In this document: one piece after another, positions 1 to 12,400 of the stretch | Numbering within the stretch: the first letter of the stretch is position 1 | How the letters are laid out: the number at the start of each line of letters is the position of its first letter | Assembly: GCA_914767715.1 (NCBI GenBank) | Contig: OU612073.1 | Location: 19,594,001-19,654,000, forward strand | DNA from: Membranipora membranacea | Taxonomy: Eukaryota; Bryozoa; Gymnolaemata; Cheilostomatida; Membraniporidae | DNA: 60,000 bases | Reading direction: 5' to 3' | The notes under the pieces: model-generated | The model's input: the letters and a program-made list of their open reading frames with translations, nothing else | Told to the model about the DNA's origin: nothing | The model's database searches: none | Made by a program: the position numbers and the translations under genes

Positions 1-3000
1 ACAGACGGTGTGGATAGTTTTACTTGTTCTTGTGATGCTGGATATGAGGGTGACACTTGTGGTACAGGTAGGTTAACAATTCACAACTTTGATGTCGAAA
101 CATACTTATGTAGTAAGAGTATTATCAAAACTGAGCTACATTGTAGCATGTTGAAAAGGTTTTTGTGCAGAGCATATTTTCACTTGCCAGTTGTTTGTTT
201 TCATTTTCTTCCTCATATTTCTACCTGCCTCTCTTTTATCAGCTGTATTTGTACTTTGTAGACACTGATGAGTGCACTGCAGACCCGTGTGCCTCTACTG
301 GAACATGTGAGGATCAGGTCAACGGGTATATCTGTATCTGTAATACTGGATATGACGGCACTCTTTGTAATAATAATATCGATGACTGCTCACCTAATCC
401 ATGTCTACACGGAAGCTGTACAGATGGTGTGGATAGTTTTACTTGTTCTTGTGATGCTGGATATGAGGGTGACACTTGTGGAAACGGTATGTATGGGTAA
501 ATCTAGTTTTAAATTTTGCTGATGTCCCTCACTTTGATCATGTATGTCAACTTGATTCAGCTAAGCATTTCAGGTAATCAGCTCTACTTAAATTTTTTTC
601 AGATACAGACGACTGTGCTGGTGACCCTTGTGCTTCAACTGGTACTTGTGAGGATCAGTTAGATGGATATCTATGTCTATGTGACAGCGGGTATACAGGT
701 GCTCTCTGTGACACTGATATAGATGATTGTACACCAGACTATTGTGTACATGGTACTTGTTCTGATACAGGGGCTAATAGCTTTAGCTGTGATTGTGACT
801 CAGGATATGAGGGGGACACTTGCGGAATCAGTAAGTAGTCAAATTCTCATCTGCTAAAGCTTAATACCATTTCCGAGAGTTCTCAACAAAACTCGACTCA
901 TAAAAATATTACTGGCCTAAGGGAAAAATCATAATGGGATACTATCACACACATTTCCTCAAATGTTAGTCAAGCGCAAGCCAACACCAAACATTTCAAT
1001 ATTATTGCGCTTTTAACAATGCGAATCACCATTTATTACAATTTTGTATATTGTACTATTCTTTCCCATACATCATAGATACAGATGATTGCCTTGATGG
1101 GAATGGTGATTCTGTGTGCACTGGGAACGGCACAGTATGTTATGACTTAGTCGGCTCGTATATCTGCACCTGTCCGCCAGGATTTGTCGGAGATGACTGT
1201 GAGATTAACATAGATGAGTGTGCCAGCAATCCGTGTGCAGATCCGCATATCTGCGTCGATAAGATCAACAGCTTCGTCTGTCAGTGTGCACCAGGCTTTA
1301 TTGGCACGTATTGTGAAGGTAACTAATATCTGATATGAAATATAATCTTGGATTCAGTGGAGGTTAATCAATTTGGCATTTGCTTATTTATTTTAATTTA
1401 CGCTGGTTTTGGTGAAATTTTTCTGGGATATTGAAAATGATAGCGTCATTGATAATGAGATAAAATTGGAATTTTCCAGGTCAGTTTGAAGGTTTTAATA
1501 ACATAGATTGGGGTTGGGTAGAATCCTGCCCCGCAAGTATGTTATATTTTATCTTTAAGACTCTCGCATATCTGCGGGACAAAACAAAATCTGGGCAGTC
1601 ATGATACATTTATTGAATGCAACAGTGCATTGCACACCCTTGAACACTGGGTGTAGGCTTTACTGAACACACAGCAGAAGATCAGGCATTATGCAACCGC
1701 AATACACTCTTGCTTGGCATTTTGTAATTGAGAAAGACACCCAAATACCTTTGGAATCGTATCAATTCTCATACCTTTTTTAAATAAAAGTGTTTTTTTA
1801 ACCAAACTAGCAAATTTTTCTTAGTGGAAGAAAAGGCGTCCCGAAACCTCGATTACCTGTTATGATAATTATAAGGGCCAACTCACACATAATTAACGAT
1901 GTATATTTTTTTCTAATTATTGACAGAGATTGATTACTGCTGTCTAAACAGAACAGTCGTACAAGTCCCAGAAATACGAGGTCAGTTGGTGCTCCAATCA
2001 ATTAACTACAGAAGATTAAAATTGTTTCAGGAAGTTCCAAAAGTGCTTGTCCAAGAATTCATGTTTAGAAATCCCCTATTCAGAATGAACAGCTGCTTTC
2101 ACACAGCATCGGCTGCAAAACTCGATTGTGTTCCTAAATTAGAACTTTGTCATGATTGACCAGTGAACTATTACAATCAATATAATTGCATACTAAGCCA
2201 CTCCTGTCAGCAGTGCAGCAACAGCGGCACATTATGATTCTAGTATGTGTGCATGTGTGTAGGTGAACCTCTTATTTCATTGAAAGTATCACCATCAGCT
2301 TGTATTTTTTGGTTTGTTCTGGTTTATTAAAATGATATGCTTTCACCAAAGACTCTCGCATTAAGTGGATTTTGTAAAAACCCCAAATAGCATTGACAAT
2401 TAGTGACACTCAACCACCAGACTAGCAGCTTCGGCACACTCTCATTCTAGGATGCTTACATGAAGGTAACCTTGCTACACAAATATATCCTCAAGTTAAT
2501 GTTGTTGTGTTTGTTGTAGCTGAGTTTTACTCATACGGTGTAGATGCTGGAGATGACCGTCTTGCTCAAGAAGACGATGGGTGCCCGGCGTCATATGACT
2601 TCCCCACTGTAGTATTTGGAATACCTCATGACGAAGTTTATGTTAGTAATACTGACACAGACTAGGCTGAGAATTAACACTGTTGCGTGTTGGCCATGAC
2701 CAATCAATTAAGCAAGTGATCTGAAAATCACTGATAAAAAGATATAAGAAATCTCATACTTGGCTTGTAGATGAAAATACCTTAACTTACAAATCACCCA
2801 AAAATTATTTCATAAAACTTCGACCTTTTACCCACAGGTGTGTTACAATGGCATGGTGTCCCTAGATGGGCCTATTGATGGGTTTGTATCGGATGCCTTC
2901 CCATTGACTACCGGGTACGCCGTATTTGCAGCTTACTGGACAGACTTAGATATGAGATGCAGCTCCACTTTGTGGACCAGAATCGATACAACTGACTGTA

Positions 3001-4470
3001 CACTGGATAAAGCTTCCTCTGAAGGTAAGATACTGCAGCAGTATGCTGGTTGAGGAGTGTGGTTAGTATAACCAAAGAGTTAATAAAAGCTAACTCTTTG
3101 GTATAGCCGTCACTGGCAGTACAAGGAATAATATTTCTATTTGATTTATCATCAATCTTATTGGGAGCATGGGACATAACTCCTGGTTCTGATGTTATCA
3201 AAATGATGTGATAAATCGCAATGAGTTGTTTTCTTTTCTGAAGCATAGTTAGAATACCTTCATATGCTTCTCCATCCCACCTTAAATTATTTTGTTCTTA
3301 TTTTGATTCTAAAATGCAAAGTCTAAAATTTTTGATAGCATCTGAGACACTATTTCGAGTTGTTTGCTTTGACTCAATTACTCTGAGACTACTAGGCTTA
3401 TCACTATTGTCATCTTATTTTATCAGTACAGAAAGTTTACGGTGGAAACTTTCAAGCCACCAGATCGATGATTATCACTTGGTTAGATGCGACTACATGG
3501 GACTGTAGTGATAATGTAAGCAAATTAATTTATTAGTATTTTCACTAATGTGTATGAACTGCCCGATATCAGAATTTATGACATCATCACTCTACAAGCC
3601 AAATACTTGGTAATCATTTTACTGTTACAGCCACGATTACAATTAAGTTCGTGTGAGAGACCTACCTAGGAATGAATCAATGCAGCAGCAGTGATCTATA
3701 TATATATATAGATATATATAATTTTATTAGCATAAATCTCATTTTTTTAGATGTGATGCTCTCAGATGTTTTGTTTTTTCAGTTCAGTACTAAATATCGA
3801 CATATTGTATTTCAGACTGAGACAGTTGATCTTCAGATGGTAATAGTGACTGATGATATAGAAACATATGTAATGTATATATACGGTGACATGCAGTGGG
3901 GAATATCACCACAGGTAAGCTGACCATACATTATTTATATCGTCCGGAAACAGCAGCATAATGCCGGAATGCATACAAAAAATTTAGGTTTAACTTTATT
4001 TGCTTTTTAGGATTCACAGGTCTTGAAGGACATTGCCTCTAATTTGGTGCTTTCATGTTGAACTTGCAGGTTGGCTTTGATGCGGGAGACGGTATAAATT
4101 ACTATTCCATTGACGGATCTCGTACCGATGTTATGTTAGATATTGAGACTACTAGTAACATTAATATTATCGGGAAATACATGTTCAGTGCCTCGTCAGT
4201 AAACATCACTGCTCCAGGTAAATATATTTGATGAAAATTTTGTTATTAATAAAATTTTAAATACCTGATTTGATTTTTCAAAAACTTCTTTTCAATTGTC
4301 CCATGCTCTCTTTGATGTAGTTTTTATATTTTATAGTTGAGCCGGTATGTGGAGATCCATGTAATGGTAATGGAGGATGTACCAGTAACACGGCCAGCCA
4401 AGATTTTACCTGTACCTGCTTTCAGGGGTTTACTGGTGATGACTGTCTGACAGGGTCAGGGTCATGCTGA
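1..4470 (+). CDS. EGF/NIDO cell-surface protein, gene A (5' part outside the window)
   Basis: Extracellular multi-EGF protein ending in a NIDO domain. Exons: 1-67 (partial), 262-486, 603-830, 1079-1318, 1927-1980, 2520-2641, 2838-3024, 3427-3515, 3816-3914, 4070-4217, 4337-4470 (TGA stop). All have GT-AG borders and matching phases, giving 530 residues in the window. The EGF exons are phase 1-1, each carrying two six-cysteine modules. Many open with D-x-D-D/E-C, the calcium-binding EGF signature. Exons from 2520 to 4217 encode a NIDO domain ([11 protein letters not shown] near its start, VGFDAGDG...YYSI near its end), then one last EGF. It is collinear, exon for exon and partly intron for intron, with gene B downstream. 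By analogy the missing 5' part should encode a cytoplasmic tail, membrane helix and SEA domain, but this is inference. The domain calls are firm; the biological role is unknown. Confidence 0.88.
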
Positions 4471-4474
4471 TACT

Positions 4475-4690
4475 GATACTGACCAATCACAACACTTCAG
4501 GTCTCATCCTGAACAACTAAAATACTTTTGGTCTAATCCTGACATCATTTCCCATATCCTGACCAATCACAACATTCCATCTCCTTCTAACCAATCACAA
4601 CGCTCTGTCTCATACCTTAATCAATCACAGATCGTCACATAATATTACGATCAATCTCAACATTCCAACATCTGCACTGACCAACCAGAC
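4475..4690 (+). repeat. Degenerate CCAATCACAAC repeat after gene A stop
   Basis: Right after the stop codon, a unit like CTGACCAATCACAACATTC recurs about five times with drift. The same motif follows the stop of gene B (18,695-18,790). It therefore probably belongs to the 3' untranslated region and was copied with the gene. Confidence 0.6.
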
Positions 4691-6354
4691 AACATGCTTG
4701 ATTACTCTTTTAGATACAAAACAACCATTTAATATGAATTCAGGAATAAGAAGCAGCGTGCATCATCGGCCTTTCCTTTATTTTGCTACCTCATCATGGG
4801 TTACAATAAAAGATGACCCTAGGATCGGAGTATCAGACCTTCATTCAAGCTCATCTTTCAAATTATATGTAGGAATATCAGACATTCATTTACAGTACTT
4901 TTATGAAAACATAGCTGTGTATCTATTTACAAAATACAATCTGCTGGAATTACGCCCATCAAATCATACGTTCATAAAAGTTTTCTATAAACAATTTTTA
5001 AATATCCATAAATTTTATATTTTTCATTTCTATAAATTTTATAATATTGAAATATTATATTTATTTAGCTGACTCTGAATTGATCAGGGATTAACCAGCG
5101 CATATTTTCCATACATAATTTTTTCTATCCATGCCTTCAGTTAGGACCCAAACTGAGAGGTTCTATTCAAACATCTCACTACTGAACTTAAGCACTGCTC
5201 AGTTTAGTTTCAGACTACCAAACCTAGTTATAAATATTTACCACTCTCTTTTTAAGCCACACCCACTCCTAATATTACAGATCATGTACTGTTTCGTCAT
5301 TCTTTTAATATCTATGAGAGAAATATATAGAAGCAAAACCAATACACCAAGTTTGATCTCCCTGAACTGGATTCAAGTTAAAACATGTGCAAAGTGCAAT
5401 GGGCAATAAAAAGTTAGAGATCTCTAGCTATAGTGCAGCGAGACATTGTTGCTCAACCGTCGAGATACCCAAGATATATAAGGTTATTATAGTCTAGAAT
5501 TTATATCCAGTGACGAGTGTGGGGGAATAAAGAAAAAAATCTGTAAGAACAAATTAAACATCATGGCACATAGAGTGTGCTTATCAAACAGAGTAACTAT
5601 AGTTCTGACAGCCCTTTTCATTTCTTTTTCAGAGTTGAATGAAAACTACAACCCTCCCACCCTCCCTGAACCCATATATCAACAAGTGCAGAGTTATTCT
5701 CTCTATCAATGACAGCTAATCATGCAAACTATATACAGCCAGATTGTATGGCTCATCTGAGTTTCAATTAAGTAGGTCTATATAAGCAGGGTTTATTTTT
5801 TATATTTATATTATATTCATATGTTTATATTAATGTTTGAGAGGGTTATTTTGTGTGGTTGGAATCATGAACGCAACCTTAAGCTGATTAGCTAAAATCG
5901 TACAAGACCATTTCCTGAATCCTCACCACTGTCACACAATTTGATTGGTCACCATAAAAATGCATAACAGAATCTGTCTAATTTTAGAATTAACACTTAA
6001 CATGACCTTTTGAATGTTTTCATGACCTTCCAGGAAAGCTAATGGAAAATTTCATTCTCAGAATGTTGAACCGACGCAATTATATTTTCAAATCATTATG
6101 TTCACTTTACATTAATACTTGTCATATTTGAAGTGTATATTACAAAACCTGTGCTGCGGTGGTACTAACTTCTGCATAAGGATAGACAAAAGATTTAGGA
6201 TAATGGTTTCTTATCCGCATGGATTTGTACTTGAAATGTTTTGTTTTAACTCCAAACAGAATCTGTCACGGTGAAAGTTTCTAAGAATATCATCAGGTTT
6301 TCCAATTATCATTAGCATTAGGTGCTGTCGTTGTCATACTGTCGTGTCCAGCCA
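4691..6354. other. Intergenic stretch between genes A and B
   Basis: No coding exon was recognised. AATAAA hexamers at 4805-4810 and 5405-5410 are candidate polyadenylation signals for gene A. Very AT-rich blocks lie near 4980-5060. Open frames at 4698-5072 and 5131-5409 lack any domain or splice support. Confidence 0.4.
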
Positions 6355-6363
6355 TATATAAAA
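6355..6363 (+). promoter_or_regulatory. Possible TATA box of gene B
   Basis: TATATAAAA lies 52-60 bases before the chosen ATG at 6415. With the usual TATA-to-start distance of about 30 bases, transcription would begin near 6385 and the 5' leader would be about 30 bases. The region is AT-rich, so a chance match is possible. Confidence 0.4.
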
Positions 6364-6414
6364 TATGACCCTCATTGCCAGGTTCATTCTCTGCTGACAC
6401 AGAGAGTGTATACC

Positions 6415-9400
6415 ATGGAGCCTTCCCATCCATCACCTTCTCCTCGTCAGGTAAGAACGTTTATATTTTAACAACAATGTTCAATACACATATTCCTCGT
6501 TGCTTCATGTGCTGTGAAAGCCATTATAAAAGTGGATACAAATTGTATTATATAATGCTCAATTTCATACTTCAATGAGTCAGCCAGATCACTCTATTGT
6601 ATGCCGAAGTCCAGAACTGAGAGATGTTTGACTATTATTATTCCAACCAAGCACTCAAATTTTTAATGCCTATTGTATGAATATCAAAAGAGCTTCCTCA
6701 ATTCTATCGTAACTTATCTTTGACAAAATTTACCAATAAAAGATATCTTATCTTTATCTTATCTTATTCATTATAGAAATTACCTGGTCTAAGTGACGCA
6801 CCGCTGCCGCCGATAAGAAGCGTTGCTGCTGCAGACTCTTTCAGTCACAGCGCAGAGAACAACGAAAAGCAAACAGCGCAGGAATATCAGGCTAACAGTG
6901 CACCTGATGGTGATACTAAGAGAAAGAGTGGCAGTAAACATTCACCCCTAGTATATCCCATTCCAAAGGCTAACTCTGCTAAAAATCTCTCTGAGCAGCT
7001 CGAAGATGATGAAAGTGGTGGGTTTGGCTTTAGTACTATTCATTTCCATTAGGTGTTATCAGAAACTTAAAATATCCCTGATGAGATAATTAAAATATCT
7101 TTAGCCATCGAAAGCGTGAATACTCTTATTTTGATGGTTTAAAGTGATTAGCAGGGGACGTATAAACAGCTTCCTAGCTGTATCTGATTGCCCGGTCTTC
7201 GGTAGTAACTTATCAGGGATAAATATCAGAGTGGACAAAAGCTTTGTAGAATCTGAAAAAGTCTTGTGATTGGCTTTCCTATCATTAGCACAAAAATTAG
7301 TAAAAATAATAGTCAGACACAATTTTAAAGAGTCAAATAAATTAGAATTACAACTTACCGTACATTATCTGGAAGGCTGCAGAAGCAGCAGATTACGCTG
7401 CCTGTGAAATCTCAATGTATGAAACATTATTGCTGCCGTAGGTCACACAGATGATGAGAAGAGGAATAGGCGTAATAAGAGATGGTGTTTTGTGATGACT
7501 GTAATCGCTGGAGCGGCACTGATATTATTACTTATCTTCCTTGTTGTGATCATAGTTACATCTCTTTCCCTGCACAGTAAGTCAAATTATTTATAGCTTA
7601 AGTATTATTAATAGCTTCATATTATCTGGACCTTGATGATATTGTAAGTATTATACATTAACATATAAATACTAAATTATTATATGTTTTTGGCATCGAT
7701 TGGATGCTGTTGAAATTTGGCTGTACAAATTACTCGGGTCTCATTTTGGTATGATATATAAGCTATATATCAAACTACTTTTATAAGGTTAAAATATCAC
7801 TCATTTGACCTAAAAGTTTATAAATTGATTACATTGTCTTATGAATCCTCTCATGATTCAGGTTTTGTGTTTTTGAACAAAATTGTCAAAATACTTAGTG
7901 TATTCTGATTGATCTAACGACTGAATCCTCGATACACTGTACACTCAAGGTCACACATATATACCCTGAAAATATACACATCGAAAAAGGTTTTTTTGCC
8001 ATCTATGGTAACAGGCAGCTTCCGCATTATCAGTTATTATTATTTTTGCTACTGGACTTAGGAAATAGTGACCTTCTTGGAGGGTTTGAAACAATATACC
8101 CAACAATTTTTCAGTCTCAAAATTATCAGGCAATACAGATCTTAACAAACGTTGCTCAGATTCTTCACAGTGACGAGCAGCAGTACTTTCGTTCATTTCG
8201 ATTCCTGTAATTTTCGCTTAATTGTCTGATTCCTTGAATCCTGGAACATATTATTATTATTACTATTTTGCCCTGGTCTCTTATTTCAGCACCATCTTAG
8301 ATACTGCACATAAACAAAACACTGTAGGATTAAAAAAGGCACTCTTTTTTATTTGTTCTGGCCAGTTGTTACTCAGCACTAGTTTCCAAAGCCAAAGAAT
8401 CACGCGTTCCTTGAAGAGCTGAGTTACAGAAATTCCTGGAACCTTTTGTCCTAGTTAACAATAAGTCAATTATTATATGATCAATATCAATATAGTCATA
8501 TGGTACTCTACTGGTTTGACCTCGTAAAGATAAGCAAACTCTCACAGAGTTTATTGATCTCTGTGAGGTCTAGATCATGGAGAAACAAATCATTCTTTAA
8601 TGTACATACTCACATGAGACACATGATGAAATGCAGCTACGCAAAGATCCTATTATACCCTTCCGGTGAGAGAAGGGTAGATGCTGCTAGAGGGGTAGAT
8701 GCTGAGGTTGGCCTAATAATAAACTTGGTGATCATTAGATGTAGGATAATCAGATTGTAGTAACATAGCAGTTATAGCACTTATAATAAGAAATCTCTTG
8801 TTATCCACTGTGAAGATTATATTAATTTTCATTTGTTGTAGAAAAGACAAGGCTGATCAATCTCCCTGAAACACGTAAGTCACATCCAAATATATATCTC
8901 AATCTAGCATTACGCAATTAGATACACAGAACTTTAAGTTACTATTCATGGCAGGCTTCTCTATTGTTACAAGGTCACAATCTCAAATGAGGTCATAAAT
9001 GCTACCAGTTACATTAATTCTCTTGTCACAATATATGATGTAGCTGTGTTAGTGTATCTACCCATCTGCTGTGATCGGATTCACTCATCACGATCTATCT
9101 TGACCTAGCCTTGTTCTATACTCTGAAAGCCTATGGTATGGGAGATCTAGGTGTGCTAGTAGGTCTGATCTGATGTGAACAGACCTCCATCTTTTGTTAA
9201 CCGGTTGCCTGATCATTTTCACTATTGCAAATCCGAAGAAATCCTGTATTCCTCCCTTCTTTCGCTTTAATGACCTCTCTATTTGTTACAGAGACGTACC
9301 CTTCTACACTGACGCTGAGCACACAGTTTAATGTGACGCTACTGGACTCAGACTCTCAGGAGTTCCATCTGCTAGCTGAAAAAGTCTGCCATCAGGTAGT

Positions 9401-12400
9401 GCACAGTATCAGCGGTCAAACTGCAGAAGAAAATTTAATCTTTTTGATATGAATTGTAAATGTTAAAAGATACTAAGCGTCAGGCAGATAATTGCTATCA
9501 TCAGACACCATGATAATATTATGCTCATGAAACCTACACTCTCTATCCTGGGCAATCCACCAGTATTATAGCAAAACATATTGTGCCAAAAATGATAGTA
9601 TGATTCTAGGGGTTACATTCTCTCTTCAGATTGAGGACGCGTATGAGGCAGATGTTCTGACACAAGATAGCCTACAGGGATGTGTTGTCAACGGTTTTAG
9701 GTAAATCCTCATCAAACTATTGTATGTGAAAAAATTCCGAGAAATGTTCTATTCTTATTAAAGCTCTGTTGTCAAAAATAAGTAGCGGCTAAGATGTGAT
9801 TGCGTGCTTGTCTGATAAATATAGTATGGAAACAGATTAGAAGAACCATATCGTGAGCCAAAAAAAAATTGATTCTTTGAATTATGTCAAACATACTAGA
9901 TATAATTCAAAAATTCAATGTCTGCATCATGTTCATCAGTCAGTTATGGTATTGTGCATATCTGTTTTAGTAATGGGAGCACAATAGTGAATTATACTCT
10001 GATTATGACGCCCAATGAAGCAGCTCAGGCAAGGACAGATAAAGGTCACGAGAAGATGGAGCAGTTACTGACTCAAGTTCTGGAGACTAGAGCAGGAGCA
10101 GTCATACCTGATTTTGTGGCCGGCTCTGTCACCGTCACCTCTACTGGTATAGTTTAAGTTGCCATGAAGTTCTTGGACTGTTTCTAACCTGATATATCCT
10201 AGATTATTAATCATGTCAGTTGTCCCCCACATGCAGAAAGTACACATAACTCATCATATACACTTTAGGCAATTGATAGATATTGAAATGAAATGCTATC
10301 ATGAGCTGCTACTGTTATAATGACCGGGAGATTTTGTTCTAGGTGAGGCCAGTAGTGAAGCTATCGCACAGATAGAAGCGATGACAGCTGATGATAATTG
10401 TGAGTTAGACCTGTGCTCTAATAACGGAACATGCGTAGATGGTATCGATACATTCTTCTGTATGTGTGCAGCTGGATTCACAGGAAGAACATGTGGAATA
10501 AGTAAGTTACATGTGCAGGTGCTTATTTTACTCGAATAAGTTGGCGATGAATCAATGATGAGAAGCCATGCAACTTGTACTGTGACTTGGCCAATACCGG
10601 ATAGGCCGTGGACTTGTGCCTTCTTGTCACGGAGTGGATTGACATCTACAACTAAATGACGAGAATATTAATCCTATATGTTAAAATATTTTGTGGTTAG
10701 ATTGATGTGCTTTGTCAGTTAACCAGATCTGACATGTTTACAACCCGGATTCTTCACCTGTAGGGTAGAAGTGTCTTATGATACTCACCCGAACAGTAGA
10801 CATACATACAGCTTCTCTTAACACCAGCTAGTATATTTTGAACTGAATAAGTCCGATAGCTGAATTTTATACCAAACTCTTGTAATTTTCTAACAGATAT
10901 AGATGACTGTCTATCAGACCCATGTGTTCAGGGTGACTGCATGGATCAGATTGATGGGTTTATCTGCTCTTGTGAGGACGGTTATGATGGAACACTTTGT
11001 GATGATAACATTGACGATTGCTTCCCTAACCCGTGTCTCAACAGTGGAACTTGTACAGACCTGGTGGCTGGTTTTGAGTGCTCCTGCGCAGATGGGTTCG
11101 AGGGTGATACATGTGGAACTGGTTAGTGGCTGTTCATGTGATGTACCGTAGAGGAGCAAATATTAGCTAGAGATGAAATTATACTGATTTAATGTTAGCT
11201 AGCACAAATTTTCAGCTGGATTGGTGTGAGTGATTAGATCTTTTAGCTAGCCAAAATTGCGTTATTTTATGCCTTTGCAAAATGGCAAGCTTTTCATCCT
11301 GGGAATACTTTACTCCTATAGGGTATGTCAACTGAGCAATAGACATGGAGTGTCCAATAGAGCGTGGTTTGGTGTAAACTTATCTGATGACACGCAGATG
11401 TCTGTATGAATACTTAAAATATTCACCTAGAGACTCAAGCCCTTTCCTCCCTCCTCCCATTCTCCTTGCTCAAACCAAGTTTGTAGTATAATTTGTTATG
11501 GATTAGAGTTTACATTTATATAACGGCTTTAGCACTGCACTTTGTACTGTATATTATCACACAGGGGGAGATTATTCCACCCTCTCAGATCACACATGGT
11601 CACTGGGAATTTGCACACAGTAGTTTGCAGCCATCCAGCCACAATCCGATGGAGAAATACAATACTTGGTTTTTCAGGCAATATCGTGGCTTGATCGGGA
11701 ATCAAACCCCTCACCAGGCAATTAGTCAAACAGACGCACCACCATTTTCAGGTTATTATCTGATCCGTAGAAAAAAATGAATTGGGATTGTTATCTCACA
11801 CTTTCACTTCTGATTCTGACACCATATCTGCTATAACCTCATATAGATATAGATGAATGTCTGTCAGACCCATGTGTTCAGGGTGACTGCATAGATCAGA
11901 TAGATGGGTTTATCTGCTCTTGTGAGGACGGTTATGATGGATTACTTTGTGATGGTAACATTGATGATTGCTTCCCTAACCAGTGTCTCAACAGTGGAAC
12001 TTGTACAGACCTGGTGGCTGGTTTTGAGTGCTCCTGCGCAGATGGGTTTGAGGGTGATACATGTGGAACCGGTTAGTGGCTGTTCATGTGATGTACCGTA
12101 GAGGAGCAAATATTAGCTAGAGATGAAATTATACTGACTTAATGTTAGCTAGCAAAAATTTTCAGCTTGATTGGTGTGAGTGATTAGATCTTTTAGCTAG
12201 CCAAATTTGCGTTATTTTATGCCTTTGCAAAATGGCATTTTTTTTATCCTGGAAATACTTTACTCCTATAGGGTATGTCAATTGAGCAATAGACAAGGAG
12301 TGACCAATAGAGCGTGGTTTGGTGTAAACTTATCTGATGACACGCAGATGTCTGTAACCAAAATTTAAAATATTCACCTATAGACTCAAGCCCCCTCCTC

